Source: Uranotaenia lowii (lineage: Eukaryota; Arthropoda; Insecta; Diptera; Culicidae). From it: DNA of 64,000 nt. The stretch spans positions 220,671,770 through 220,735,769 of the forward strand of contig NC_073693.1 in the NCBI RefSeq assembly GCF_029784155.1, written 5' to 3'. A program made the position numbers and the translations under genes. Positions 11,245 to 23,204 of the stretch are shown piece after piece. The notes beneath the pieces are model-generated. The model had not been told where the DNA came from and ran no database searches. It was given only the letters and a program-made list of their open reading frames with translations. Position 1 is the first letter of the stretch. The number at the start of each line of letters is the position of its first letter.

Positions 11245-11305
11245 CAGGGTGAGCAACGTACGGCCCACGGGTCGCATGAGGCCCTCGAGAACACACTGTG
11301 TGGCC
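11245..11305. mobile_element. Possible hAT-type terminus remnant
   Basis: CAGGGTGAGCAACGTACGG followed by CCCACGGGTCGCATGAGG resembles the start of hAT elements that begin CAG and carry GCGGCCC-like blocks. The matching right end is not visible. The foldback element at 11,306 appears to have inserted into it. Confidence 0.35.
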
Positions 11306-12228
11306 TAGACTGACCCAAATTTGTATGAGATGATTTTTACTACATTTTTTCAAAGTGGCACCCCCTAGATTGGTGTCTTTAGGTGAAAAAATGACTCTCT
11401 GAAAGTTTCAGGTCATTCAGCAGAAGCACGAGCTGGTGCAAGACTTGAAATTTGTATGGAGATTTTCAGCAAAATGTATGAAAAATCGACATACTTTCAC
11501 TCTTTGTGTTCTAAAATTTGTTTCCAACATGCAAGAATGCTCAGAATTTCAGGAATTATAGTTCAAACAATGACAAACAAGTTTGTAAAAGATTGTAACG
11601 CGATACAAGTTGACTGTGATGAGTTATCCGAAATTGTATGTGTGTATTTTTTCGCATTTATTTGATATATAGTGAACGGTGGATAGGTGGATTATTAGTA
11701 TTAACTTGATCGCATTGTCACATAATATGAATAACAGATAGAAAGTTTGTGTCCTCGGCAAAATTGTAGCTAATTTTATAACAAATATTTTAGCAACAAG
11801 TTGAAAGAATGTATTGAAAAACTATGAACTGTGAAACGATACGATCAAGTTAGTGGCATTATTAACCCATACACCGTTTAAGATATATCAAAGAAATTCG
11901 AAAAAAATCACATTCAATTGCAAATAACTCATCACAGTCAACTCGTATCGAGTCACAATCTTCTACAAACTTGTTTGTCATTGTTTGAACTATAATTTCT
12001 GAAATTCAAGCATACTGGAAACATATTTTTGAACACAAAGAGCGAAAGTATGTCGATTTTTCATACATTTTGCTGAAAATCTCCATACAAATTTCAAGTC
12101 CTTTGCGTCAGCTCGTGCTTCTGCCGAATGACCTGAAACTTTCAGAAAGTCATTTTTTCACCTAAAGGCATCAATCTAGGGGGTGCCTCGTGGAATATAA
12201 GGATTTTTTTTTGTTATGGGCCAGTCTA
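11306..12228. mobile_element. Foldback MITE, 923 bp, 8-bp duplication GTGTGGCC
   Basis: Two arms of roughly 350-450 bp are imperfect reverse complements of each other. The termini are TAGACTGACCCA and TGGGCCAGTCTA. A perfect GTGTGGCC duplication flanks the element (11,298-11,305 and 12,229-12,236). Shared arm blocks include ACTCATCACAGTCAACT with its complement, and TTTCAGCAAAATGTATGAAA with its complement. No coding frame is credible. It shares termini with the element at 51,289-52,035. Confidence 0.87.
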
Positions 12229-12236
12229 GTGTGGCC

Positions 12237-12481
12237 TTCAAAGCCTTTCTGAAATTGAATCATTTTCTCGATTTTTTCCTGTGATAGATTGTTAGTTATC
12301 ATAAACCGGAAATAGTTGATATGTCGATGACTTGTTTAAATATGAACTTTACGTGCTTTTGTTTGGATTTATACCTTAACCATTCAAATTGGTGACTTTT
12401 TTCCCTAAAATTTTAACATTCAATGTGTTTCGTAAAGGTATAAGTAAGTTTTTCTTGAAAGCTTTTAAAATCAAAGTCAAT
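12237..12481. other. Spacer without recognised features
   Basis: AT-rich DNA. I see no open frame or repeat end here. Confidence 0.5.
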
Positions 12482-13522
12482 AACTAATAGCAAGTCGGCA
12501 AAGTATGTATGTATGGATGTATGTAAGAGAACCCACCAGTGGCTGATAGGTCTTTCGACCCGTGTCGGTACGGCAAGTCTCAATCGAAATGCAAATATTG
12601 TTTATGCTTAACTCATCATCAATAATTGCAGCACAACCAGTTACCAGCAGGGTCAGTTACCACTGGTCTGAGACAGTTTTGGCTCATCTTACTCCCTTGC
12701 AACTGTTCGAAACAAATGAAGAATCCTGAAAGGGTACCTAAGTAACCTATTCAAGATTCCAAATTTGCCGAGATACTCCGGCTGGCTTGAACCGACAATC
12801 CATTGTATATCAACCTTCTGTTCGTTTGATGTCCTGTCCATTCCCCTCACTAAACCCCACAGTAGAGTTTAGCTATTTTCAATATATTTAATCAAAAGTT
12901 AACTATTTTTACATTGTCAATGATGTTTTACATCTTACCTTGTTACCATGTACTTTTCCTCGTACTTACCCTTGTACCCCTATAATGAAAGGGTACTTAT
13001 TGTTATACCTAAAAAGGCTCTAGTAATTTTTATGCTGTTCACAGTGCTTCGAACCTATTCTTTGGCAGCATGCCGAGATTGGTATGACTGGTGCTAGAAC
13101 TTAGGAATTTACTTTCCCAGCCCATCATAACACGGATAATTTTGAAAATCAACATATAAATGCCGAATTCAATATTTAAGCACTGCAGCCCCAACACATT
13201 TGTATACCAAATTCACAAATTTCCAATACCACTCAACCTCGCTTTTCTCGGAGAAGCCTGCAAAATATCACTTCAGTTGGGCAAAAAAAACAAACCGTCT
13301 GAACAAATTCAATTTAATGAAACAATCCTCCCTCAAGCCCGTTTAAATCACTTCCACTGACCAGTGTTTTATTTGTCCTCCGGCTCATCGTTGAACATTT
13401 TTTCGCACAATGTAATTACTGTTAAAACTATATATTTAGTAAAATTTTCACAGACCCGAAAAAACACGTGCGATGCCATTTAGACAACGCCTACTCCTCA
13501 ACTAATAGCAAGTCGGAAAAGT
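12482..13522. repeat. About 1-kb segment between 23-bp direct repeats
   Basis: AACTAATAGCAAGTCGG followed by C/AAAAGT occurs at 12,482-12,504 and again at 13,500-13,522, with one difference in 23 bases. The first copy is followed by an ATGT microsatellite-like run. A long target-site duplication around a retroposon, or the remains of a duplicated segment, would both give this. The interior holds no recognisable coding region. Confidence 0.5.
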
Positions 13523-13725
13523 GCGAATAAAATATTCAGAATAATATTGCTGAGCACATGATGATGTTTTTTCATATTTCTGCCAATGATAAAGTTTTAC
13601 GATAAATTTGTTGGTTATTGAATTAAAACTAAGCAAACAAAAAATCGGAAAAAATTATGATCTTGACAAAACCCATATTATTATATTTTATTTGAGACAA
13701 AAAATCTGTGAAAATTTGCTCTGAA

Positions 13726-13795
13726 GTTTTTTTTATGGACGCACAGGCCCATTTGGGTCCTTCCTCCACCCCATACGCATCAAACGTTGAAAAAT
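13726..13795 (-). mobile_element. 3' end fragment of the LINE family found at 42-44 kb
   Basis: On the minus strand this reads GCGTATGGGGTGGAGGAAGG then GACCCAAATGGGCCTGTG and ends in an A-run. The same block ends the plus-strand LINE near 44,115-44,175. It is therefore a very short 5'-truncated copy in the opposite orientation. Confidence 0.75.
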
Positions 13796-13990
13796 TTAGT
13801 CTTTTCACATGGTAAACTCATATTGATTGTTTCAAATAAAGAATTTACAAAAAAAAACTCATATTGACAAAGTTAAGAATTTTTTTAAAGCAGCGTTAGA
13901 AACCATATCCAAGTATCGCTTAAATATAATTTATAAAAACGTTTTTGAAATTTATGAAGATGTTAATCACCGTTATGTATGTTTGCTACT

Positions 13991-14134
13991 TCATTTATCG
14001 TTTTTTTCGGTGAAAAATGATGTCCTTCTAAGTAGGGACATCTTAAGATTTGAAATTTTTTAATAGATAGATAGAAAGTTAGAAGAAGTAAAAAGTGAAA
14101 AAGGACATCACTTTTCACCGATGAAGCCGATAAA
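13991..14134. repeat. Short inverted repeat (hairpin arms ~34 bp)
   Basis: TTATCG...TCGGTGAAAAATGATGTCC at 13,994-14,025 is matched by GGACATCACTTTTCACCGAT...CGATAA at about 14,103-14,132, with roughly 75 bp between the arms. It could be a small MITE core or a chance palindrome. The rest of 13,800-14,440 shows no gene. Confidence 0.55.
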
Positions 14135-14510
14135 TTAAATAACTTTTTTTAAATGCTTAAAAAAATAACTACAAAGAATGTGAACTGTAGCCTTAATTCT
14201 TGAATAAAATTTGCTTGAGAATCTGTGAAATCAATGTTATTTCCAGGATTTCGGTAAATTTGATCAACATGTTATGTTAAAAATATTTTCTCACCAATTG
14301 CAGGAAAAAAAGAGCAGGGCTTCGAGGAAAAAAAATGGAAACTGTGGAAAGACTTTTTGGAAATACGTACAAAAACCCGTTGAGGAGAGAATTTGAACCA
14401 CAAAATTAAAAAAACAATTATTTCCCAATTATTGATATGATTTTTTTTTCTTGTAGGGGAGAGCCCACTGCGGCCAGTAGTTGATCTATTGTGGTATTTA
14501 CCCCGCGTTA

Positions 14511-15236
14511 CTATATGCTTTCAGGTTTACCTGCACTATTGATTGGAGTGACAGTTGATTGCTGACTAAGCATTTTATCCCAATCGGGTATGATATCAAA
14601 GATGTATGATATAACCTTCTTAGGGCTGATATGCAACCATATGTCTTGTGCGCTTACACACTCTCTCCTATTTAAAAGGGCGCAGCAGTTGCAAAGAAGA
14701 TGCTCTGCAGTTTCTTTTTCGAACCCGCAGAACCGACAGTCATCGTTCAGAATTATGTTTATCCTTTTGAGATGCTGTTTTGTTGGACAATGTCCGGTCA
14801 AGAGACCTGTGTAAGTACTTAATTCGTGCTTACTTAAGTTCAACATGTTTTTTGAGAGTCGTGCGCTTGGTTCAATGAATCTTTTTGCCTGAGTTGCTCC
14901 TTCCGCTGTTTTCCAGTTGGAAACAATAGTGGTGCTTTCCCAGTTCTTGAGCTCCATAGTCAAGGCACTTCTCGATACTCCGCAGAAAGGTTCAGGTCCA
15001 ATCAACAGTCCCTGAGATCCTTCCCTAGCTAGTTGGTCTGCTTCATCGTTCCCTAGGATACCGCAGTGGCCTGGAACCCAGAATAAAAATACTCTGTTCC
15101 GTATGGCCAGGTTTCTTAGTGCATCTATACACTCCCAAACTAGTTTGGAGTAACATGTGAACGTACTTAGTGCTCGAAGAGCAGCCTGACTGTCAGAGAA
15201 AATACAAATACTTGTGTACCTGTATCCCCTTTTCAA
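14511..15236 (-). pseudogene. LINE RNase H domain and C-terminal zinc-binding region
   Basis: A 241-codon open frame encodes most of an RNase H domain, which degrades the RNA strand during element copying. FSDSQAALRAL carries one catalytic Asp and GNDEADQLAREG another. The first catalytic segment (FFTDRSKMDN near 15,360) and AEI (near 15,260) lie just upstream in other frames, separated by stops. After RNase H comes TGHCPTKQHLKRI, then CRFCGFEKETAEHLLCNC, a C-C-H-C metal-binding block common at the end of these proteins. This frame itself is intact, but the whole element is not. Confidence 0.85.
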
Positions 15237-15566
15237 ACAGGTTAAAGTGAATTCTAGAACTGCTGAATTTCAGCTTGGAATACTGTTGGCCAGTTTACCA
15301 TAGGAATTGAGATTCTGAGTCTAGGTCCGAAGACCCTGCCCCAGTTCTATTATCCATTTTTGACCTATCAGTGAAGAATAGTATCGATCTGGGAGGAACC
15401 TGACTCCCACACGTCCCTATCATTGATAGTTACATTATGTCTAGGTTAAAAATGGGCTCTATCCAGTCATCATTTTTCACAATAAGTGAGTTTAATTTAA
15501 ATTTCTTTAGGATTTTCAGATGTCCTGTAAGATCTCCTTCATAGAGCGTTTTGTGTTTGGAGAATC

Positions 15567-16079
15567 TCAAGGCACTACGTTCCGCCCTAACTCAATGAAT
15601 TGATGTGTAGGCAGAATATTGCTTCGCTTTGCGCCAGTTATAGCTAGCGTTGCTAGTCTTTGAAGCTTCGCTAGTTTTTTCTGGGCTGTAATTTGCATAG
15701 TTTTGGTCCACCATACTAAGGAGGCATAAGAGATTTTGGGTCTTATAATAGCTGCAAATATCCAGTAGATAATTTTCGGCTGTAGTCCCCATTTTTTCCC
15801 TACTCCTTTGAGGCAGACCCATAGAGCTGTTGTAGCCTTAGCGATTACATGCTCTATCTGTGGGTTCCATGATAGCTTTGAGTCTAGTACTATGCCTAAA
15901 TATTTCACTTGTAATTCGAGGTTTAACACTTCCCCATCTAATGTTAGAGGTTTTAGTGTAATTTTTCGTCTCCTAGTGAAGGCTATCACAGTAGTTTTGG
16001 AAAGGTTTATGTTTAGTCCCTCTTCCCTGCACCAAAATAGTGCGTAGTTGAGTGCAGTTTGCATTTTATTAGACAACAC
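15567..16079 (-). pseudogene. LINE reverse transcriptase thumb region
   Basis: A 170-codon frame encodes the part that follows the catalytic YADD block: NINLSKTTVIAFTRRRK, then LDGEVLNLELQVKYLGIVLD and SKLSWNPQIEHV, then RPKISYASLVWW. KYLGIxLD is a conserved thumb motif of I/R1/LOA-type RTs. The catalytic palm is absent because the copy is 5' truncated near 16,085. A frameshift separates this piece from the RNase H frame. Confidence 0.85.
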
Positions 16080-16085
16080 ATTCTC

Positions 16086-17273
16086 TTGTTTTCTCCGAAC
16101 TATAATAATAATGATAATGATATGATATACTTAGCTCCTGAAGACTTTTGAATGGAAGTAACGAGTAGATACCGCCGCGCCGGTTTAAATGAAAAAGATT
16201 TTCATATGAACACGAGTTTAATTATTTTTTATGCATCGAAGACTGATCTTGAAAAATTTCCGGTTTTATGGAGAAAATGTGATGCGTTTGTAAGAACGAA
16301 AGTTTGCAAAGAAGTTCAAATTGATTGGAAAAATTCAATGCTTTCTAAAAAGGGCAACAAAACCTGACTTTCATTTAGTGACGAACCTATCTTTTTCGGC
16401 AGATTTTGTCTGGTTTTCAATCTTAATTTTATATGTGATGTGATGTGAAATAAAAAGCATTGATCTTTAAAAAATCGCTAAAAATTTTAGTAATTACGAT
16501 TTAACTTTTTTTACCTTGCAAATATTTTTTTTCTATTTGTAAAATTCTGCGAATAATTGACAAGTCTTGCGTGAGCTTTCATGCTTTCATTACGTCGCTG
16601 AAAAGTTATCAAAAAAACTTCCAAATTTGAATTCCACGTATAGAATAAGTTGTCCAGGCTACGAATATTCTAGATGGAACAAAGTTGCGACTAGTTTATG
16701 TCAGTTTTTTATTTTTTCGTAATAAAACTGTTTGTTCACATTTTGTTTCATACGACGCACACAATTAAAAAGTTTATTCTTCTTATCAAACGTTTTTTAG
16801 ATCATTTAATATATTTTTTACCGTTTTTGTAATTTTTTATAATTTCCTTACAGAATTTTTCTATCATTTATATGACATGATAGATAATCCAGGTTAGAAA
16901 AGTTGTAAATTTTGAAAAATCTAGATATATTTTAATGATTTTTTAAAAATGAAATAACATTTGTTAGTTGGGTGCATCGGGTGATTCAGATAATAAAAAT
17001 GTTTTGAATTTCCAAATCTGATGAAATAACAGTTCAGCATGGCTAGAAAATTTCTTATCATTATGATTTCTGATTTCTGATAAACTGTATTCTTGCAAAA
17101 ATAAACAGTATTGCAAAGTATCACTTTTGTTGTAGAAATATTCAAAACGACAAACAAAACTAAAAAATCAAATTCTAAGCCAAAATAAGACCTTTTGAAC
17201 TGTAATAAAAACTATGAAAAATTAAATGTAATACAATTATGCAAATGAAATATTGCAAAAACTCAGGAATGAA
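16086..17273. other. AT-rich spacer
   Basis: Only short open frames are present (for example 16,152-16,367 plus), with no recognisable motif. No terminal inverted repeats were found. Confidence 0.5.
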
Positions 17274-20200
17274 TTAACCTATTGAAAAAAAATTACAAAA
17301 ATGATAACAATGGAAAAAATTAAAAAAATGACATGAATGACATAAATGACAAAAATGGCAAAAATGACAAAATGATAATAATGACAAAAAAGACAAAAAT
17401 GAAAAAAAAAAAACTTCAAAGCAATGACAAAAATGACAAAAAATGACAAAAAATGACAAAAAATGACAAAAAATGACAAAAAATGACAAAAAATGACAAA
17501 AAATGACAAAAAATGACAAAAAATGACCAAAAATGACCAAAAATGACAAAAAATGACAAAAAATGACAAAAAATGACAAAAAATGACAAAAAATGACAAA
17601 AAATGACAAAAAATGAAAAAAAAAAATGACAAAAATGACAAAAATAACAAAAAATGACAAAAATGACAAAAATGAAAAAAATGGCAAATATGACAAAAAT
17701 TACAAAAATTACAAAAATGAAAAAAAAAAACTTTTAAGCAATGACGAAAATGACAAAAATGACAAAAATGACAAAAATGACAAAAATGACAAAAATGACA
17801 AAAATGACAAAAATGACAAAAATGACAAAAATGACAAAAATGACAAAAATGACAAAAATGACAAAAATGACAAAAATGACAAAAATGACAAAAATGACAA
17901 AAATGACAAAAATGACAAAAATGACAAAAATGACAAAAATGACAAAAATGACAAAAATGACAAAAATGACAAAAATGACAAAAATGACAAAAATGACAAA
18001 AATGACAAAAATGACAAAAATGACAAAAATGACAAAAATGACAAAAATGACAAAAATGACAAAAATGACAAAAATGACAAAAATGACAAAAATGACAAAA
18101 ATGACAAAAATGACAAAAATGACAAAAATGACAAAAATGACAAAAATGACAAAAATGACAAAAATGACAAAAATGACAAAAATGACAAAAATGACAAAAA
18201 TGACAAAAATGACAAAAATGACAAAAATGACAAAAATGACAAAAATGACAAAAATGACAAAAATGACAAAAATGACAAAAATGACAAAAATGACAAAAAT
18301 GACAAAAATGACAAAAATGACAAAAATGACAAAAATGACAAAAATGACAAAAATGACAAAAATGACAAAAATGACAAAAATGACAAAAATGACAAAAATG
18401 ACAAAAATGACAAAAATGACAAAAATGACAAAAATGACAAAAATGACAAAAATGACAAAAATGACAAAAATGACAAAAATGACAAAAATGACAAAAATGA
18501 CAAAAATGACAAAAATGACAAAAATGACAAAAATGACAAAAATGACAAAAATGACAAAAATGACAAAAATGACAAAAATGACAAAAATGACAAAAATGAC
18601 AAAAATGACAAAAATGACAAAAATGACAAAAATGACAAAAATGACAAAAATGACAAAAATGACAAAAATGACAAAAATGACAAAAATGACAAAAATGACA
18701 AAAATGACAAAAATGACAAAAATGACAAAAATGACAAAAATGACAAAAATGACAAAAATGACAAAAATGACAAAAATGACAAAAATGACAAAAATGACAA
18801 AAATGACAAAAATGACAAAAATGACAAAAATGACAAAAATGACAAAAATGACAAAAATGACAAAAATGACAAAAATGACAAAAATGACAAAAATGACAAA
18901 AATGACCAAAATGACAAAAATGACCAAAATGACAAAAATGACAAAAATGACAAAAATGACAAAAATGACAAAAATGACAAAAATGACAAAAATGACAAAA
19001 ATGACAAAAATGACAAAAATGACAAAAATGACAAAAATGACAAAAATGACAAAAATGACAAAAATGACAAAAATGACAAAAATGACAAAAATGACAAAAA
19101 TGACAAAAATGACAAAAATGACAAAAATGACAAAAATGACAAAAATGACAAAAATGACAAAAATGACAAAAATGACAAAAATGACAAAAATGACAAAAAT
19201 GACAAAAATGACAAAAATGACAAAAATGACAAAAATGACAAAAATGTCAAAAATGACAAAAATGACAAAAATGACAAAAATGACAAAAATGACAAAAATG
19301 ACAAAAATGACAAAAATGACAAAAATGACAAAAATGACAAAAATGACAAAAATGACAAAAATGACAAAAATGACAAAAATGACAAAAATGACAAAAATGA
19401 CAAAAATGACAAAAATGACAAAAATGACAAAAATGACAAAAATGACAAAAATGACAAAAATGACAAAAATGACAAAAATGACAAAAATGACAAAAATGTC
19501 AAAAATGACAAAAATGACAAAAATGACAAAAATGACAAAAATGACAAAAATGACAAAAATGACAAAAATGACAAAAATGACAAAAATGACAAAAATGACA
19601 AAAATGACAAAAATGACAAAAATGACAAAAAATACAAAAATTACAGAAATTACAAAAATTACAAAAATTACAAATATTACAAAAATTACAAAAATTACAA
19701 AAATTACAAAAATTACAAAAATTACAAAAATTACAAAAATTACAAAAATTACAAAAATTACAAAAATTACAAAAATTACAAAAATTACAAAAATTACAAA
19801 AATTACAAAAATTACAAAAATTACAAAAATGACAAAAATGACAAAAATGACAAAAATGACAAAAATGACAAAAATGACAAAAATGACAAAAATGACAAAA
19901 ATGACAAAAATGACAAAAATGACAAAAATGACAAAAATGACAAAAATGACAAAAATGACAAAAATGACAAAAATGACAAAAATGACAAAAATGACAAAAA
20001 TGACAAAAATGACAAAAATGACAAAAATGACAAAAATGACAAAAATGACAAAAATGACAAAAATGACAAAAATGACAAAAATGACAAAAATGACAAAAAT
20101 GACAAAAATGTCAAAAATGTCAAAAATGTCAAAAATGACAAAAATGACAAAAATGACAAAAATGACAAAAATGACAAAAATGACAAAAATGACAAAAATG

Positions 20201-21545
20201 ACAAAAATGACAAAAATGACAAAAATGACAAAAATGACAAAAATGACAAAAATGACAAAAATGACAAAAATGACAAAAATGACAAAAATGACAAAAATGA
20301 CAAAAATGACAAAAATGACAAAAATGACAAAAATGACAAAAATGACAAAAATGACAAAAATGACAAAAATGACAAAAATGACAAAAATGACTAAAATGAC
20401 AAAAATGACAAAAATGACTAAAATGACAAAAATGACAAAAATGACAAAAATGTCTAAAATGACAAAAATGACAAAAATGACAAAAATGACAAAAATGACA
20501 AAAATGACAAAAATGACAAAAATGACAAAAATGACAAAAATGACAAAAATGACAAAAATGACAAAAATGACAAAAATGACAAAAATGACAAAAATTACAA
20601 AAATTACAAAAATAACAAAAATTACAAAAATACAAATAACAAAATTACAAAAATAACAAAAATTACAAAAATAACAAAAATTACAAAAATTACAAAAATT
20701 ACAAAAATTACAAAAATTACAAAAATTACAAAAATTACAAAAATTACAAAAATTACAAAAATTACAAAAATTACAAAAATTACAAAAATTACAAAAATTA
20801 CAAAAATTACAAAAATTACAAAAATTACAAAAATTACAAAAATTACAAAAATTACAAAAATTACAAAAACTACAAAAATTACAAAAATTACAAAAATTAC
20901 AAAAATTACAAAAATTACAAAAATTACAAAAATTACAAAAATTACAAAAATTACAAAAATTACAAAAATTACAAAAATTACAAAAATTACAAAAATTACA
21001 AAAATTACAAAAATTACAAAAATTACAAAAATTACAAAAATTACAAAAATTACAAAAATTACAAAAATTACAAAAATTACAAAAATTACAAAAATTACAA
21101 AAATTACGAAAATTACAAAAATTACAAAAATTACAAAAATTACAAAAATTACAAAAATTACAAAAATTACAAAAATTACAAAAATTACAAAAATTACAAA
21201 AATTACAAAAATTACAAAAATTACAAAAATTACAAAAATTACAAAAATTACAAAAATTACAAAAATTACAAAAATTACAAAAATTACAAAAATTACAAAA
21301 ATTACAAAAATTACAAAAATTACAAAAATTACAAAAATTACAAAAATTACAAAAATAACAAAAATTACAAAAATTACAATAATTACAAAAATTACAAAAA
21401 TTTCAAAAATTACAGAAATTACAAAAATGACAAAAATTACAAAAATTACACAAATTATAAAAATTACAAAAATTACAAAAATTACAAAAATTACAAAACT
21501 TACAAAAATCACAAAAATTACAAAAATTACAAAAATAACAACAAT
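17274..21545. repeat. 4.3-kb A-tract minisatellite with 9- and 10-bp units
   Basis: A continuous tandem array changes unit type along its length. About 17,421-17,620 is AAAAAATGAC (10 bp). 17,742-19,628 is AAAAATGAC (9 bp). 19,629-19,828 is AAAAATTAC. 19,829-20,594 is AAAAATGAC again. 20,595-21,540 is AAAAATTAC. The edges at 17,280-17,420, 17,620-17,740 and 21,350-21,545 are degenerate. From about 17,750 to 18,900 I see no deviating unit (about 128 copies). Rare variants include GACC at about 18,904 and 18,922, and GTC at 19,246, 19,498 and 20,110-20,128. Long apparent reading frames (repeats of NDK, MTK, VIF, SFL, HFC) arise because 9 is divisible by 3; they are not genes. Confidence 0.97.
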
Positions 21546-23204
21546 TACAAAAATGACAATATTTTGATATAAATCCATTGAAAAAACTTCAACCTGATAA
21601 CATTTATATGACAAAGCTGTAATTTTATTAAAATCGACGTAATTCTAATATTTTAAGGAACAAAACAAAATTTGGGGTTGCCTATTATGAAATTAGTTCA
21701 TCCATGAAAAAAATTATCAAATCTGTTTTGAATCCTTCGATTCTCTTTTTAAAAGCTGATTACGTCCCAAAAAATATCCCATCCCTTCATAATTCAACTC
21801 GTTTTGAGGACAAACATTTTCCGGTGATCGGGCATTCCTACGGGTTGTCCCTGCATAGTTTCTCGATCTTTGTTTTTGCAGTTGCATCTTTTGTTGATAC
21901 ACGGGGACATGGTCGTACGAAATAACGTTTAAACAATCAAGGCAAATGATTGTTGAACAAACAATTTTATTCTCGGATATTAACAACGCCTGTTGTAACA
22001 ATTAAAAACATGTAAGTCTTAAGTTACAGAAAAATTAAATAAATAAAATAAATTAAACCGTAAGCACAAAATTCAGAAATGAAAATATTTTTCAAATGTT
22101 TTAATTATTTAGATTTAAACGTTCTTAGACTTGTTTGTTTTGAGGGAAAAACAAAAAAGCTATCAGCTAATTTCCACTCGGAACAGTACAACCCAAGCAG
22201 GATTTATTCTCTTCTTATCGGACATGTTTATGAACCTGAGAACTTATTGCGGTTTCCACATGCTGTCTGTGGAAAACAAAACCGTGAAAAACTGAACACA
22301 GAACTCAGAGAAGACTCTCACAGCTTGATGCATTTATAGACAACGCTCTTTTTCGAGCGCCAGACAGGCACTCTTCAGCAAAATTTCACCGGCACGTGAG
22401 TTTTCCCCCCTTTCGAGCACATAACTCCTACCGAGCTGATGAATGGACGAAAGAAGAGAGAGAATTTTCCGAATACCGGGAACAATCTCGTGCAGAACGA
22501 ATATAAAATTACCATCAATTGGTGCCACCAAACGGTATGTAGCTGGGACATTTTTTCAAAACTGTCTATCAAATGAGCTATCAGATATAAAAAAAACTTT
22601 TTAAAAAAACAATCAAAATATTACTATGTTTAGAAATTTTAAAGTTGAGTACTAACGACCATTTGAAAACTCACCCGGAAAATAAGTAGCACCACATAGC
22701 GTGTGCCCACCAAAGCGACAGGGGAATTCCAATTTTCGGTTAAAGAAGCGAAAAAAAAATCTGTCCGATCACAAACAGTAATGTTGATTATTTTCGGAAA
22801 ATCCTACTGGCTGAACTAGAGTAAACCGGGCAGCTTCTGGGCTCACACTTTCGGTCATCATCTCAGTTTTGCTCCAGATACATATCTGAATATGAAATTC
22901 GTTCGATTGTTTCCGTTTTGTTTTTGTTTTTTTCGTTTCTAGCGCACCTACTTACTTTTGCCCAAGGCGTTCGTGTCTGTAGGAATCAGATCATGGTTTT
23001 GATTTGGATTTGGTTTTTTTTCCTACGATTTGTTGATACTATTCGAAGTAAGAAGACCCGAAGATAGATTATCTCTTCAATAACTACTGATGAATGTTCA
23101 TTATCTCTTAGAACCTATTACCACCCTAAAATTTGAATAAATTTAATAAAAAATTTCTGCTTTTGATTCTGAGCTTATTGAAATAACTATAATAAGCACA
23201 AAGA
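21546..23204. other. Unique-looking spacer between minisatellite and LINE
   Basis: No convincing coding frame is present. The stretches 22,180-22,530 and 22,680-23,040 are less AT-rich and could be old host non-coding sequence, but I see no splice pair or promoter I would defend. Confidence 0.4.

Larger units (their letters stand above)
14441..16085 (-). mobile_element. 3' half of a LOA/R1-type LINE
   Basis: The minus strand runs from the RT thumb through an RNase H domain and a short 3' untranslated part to a T-rich run at 14,441-14,453 (a poly(A) tail on the minus strand). The element is 5' truncated after the RT catalytic motifs. An RNase H domain downstream of RT is a feature of the I/R1/LOA group, and the C-terminal cysteine block resembles LOA-type mosquito elements as I recall them. 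Confidence 0.85.

Noticed and set aside
17626..20656. Very long open frames (NDK, MTK, VIF, SFL, HFC repeats) as giant proteins
   Set aside because: They are a direct result of the 9-bp tandem unit lacking stops. No splice sites, start context or non-repetitive protein sequence support a gene.
17274..21545. A CRISPR-like array
   Set aside because: Units are 9-10 bp with no spacers, and the DNA is clearly eukaryotic.
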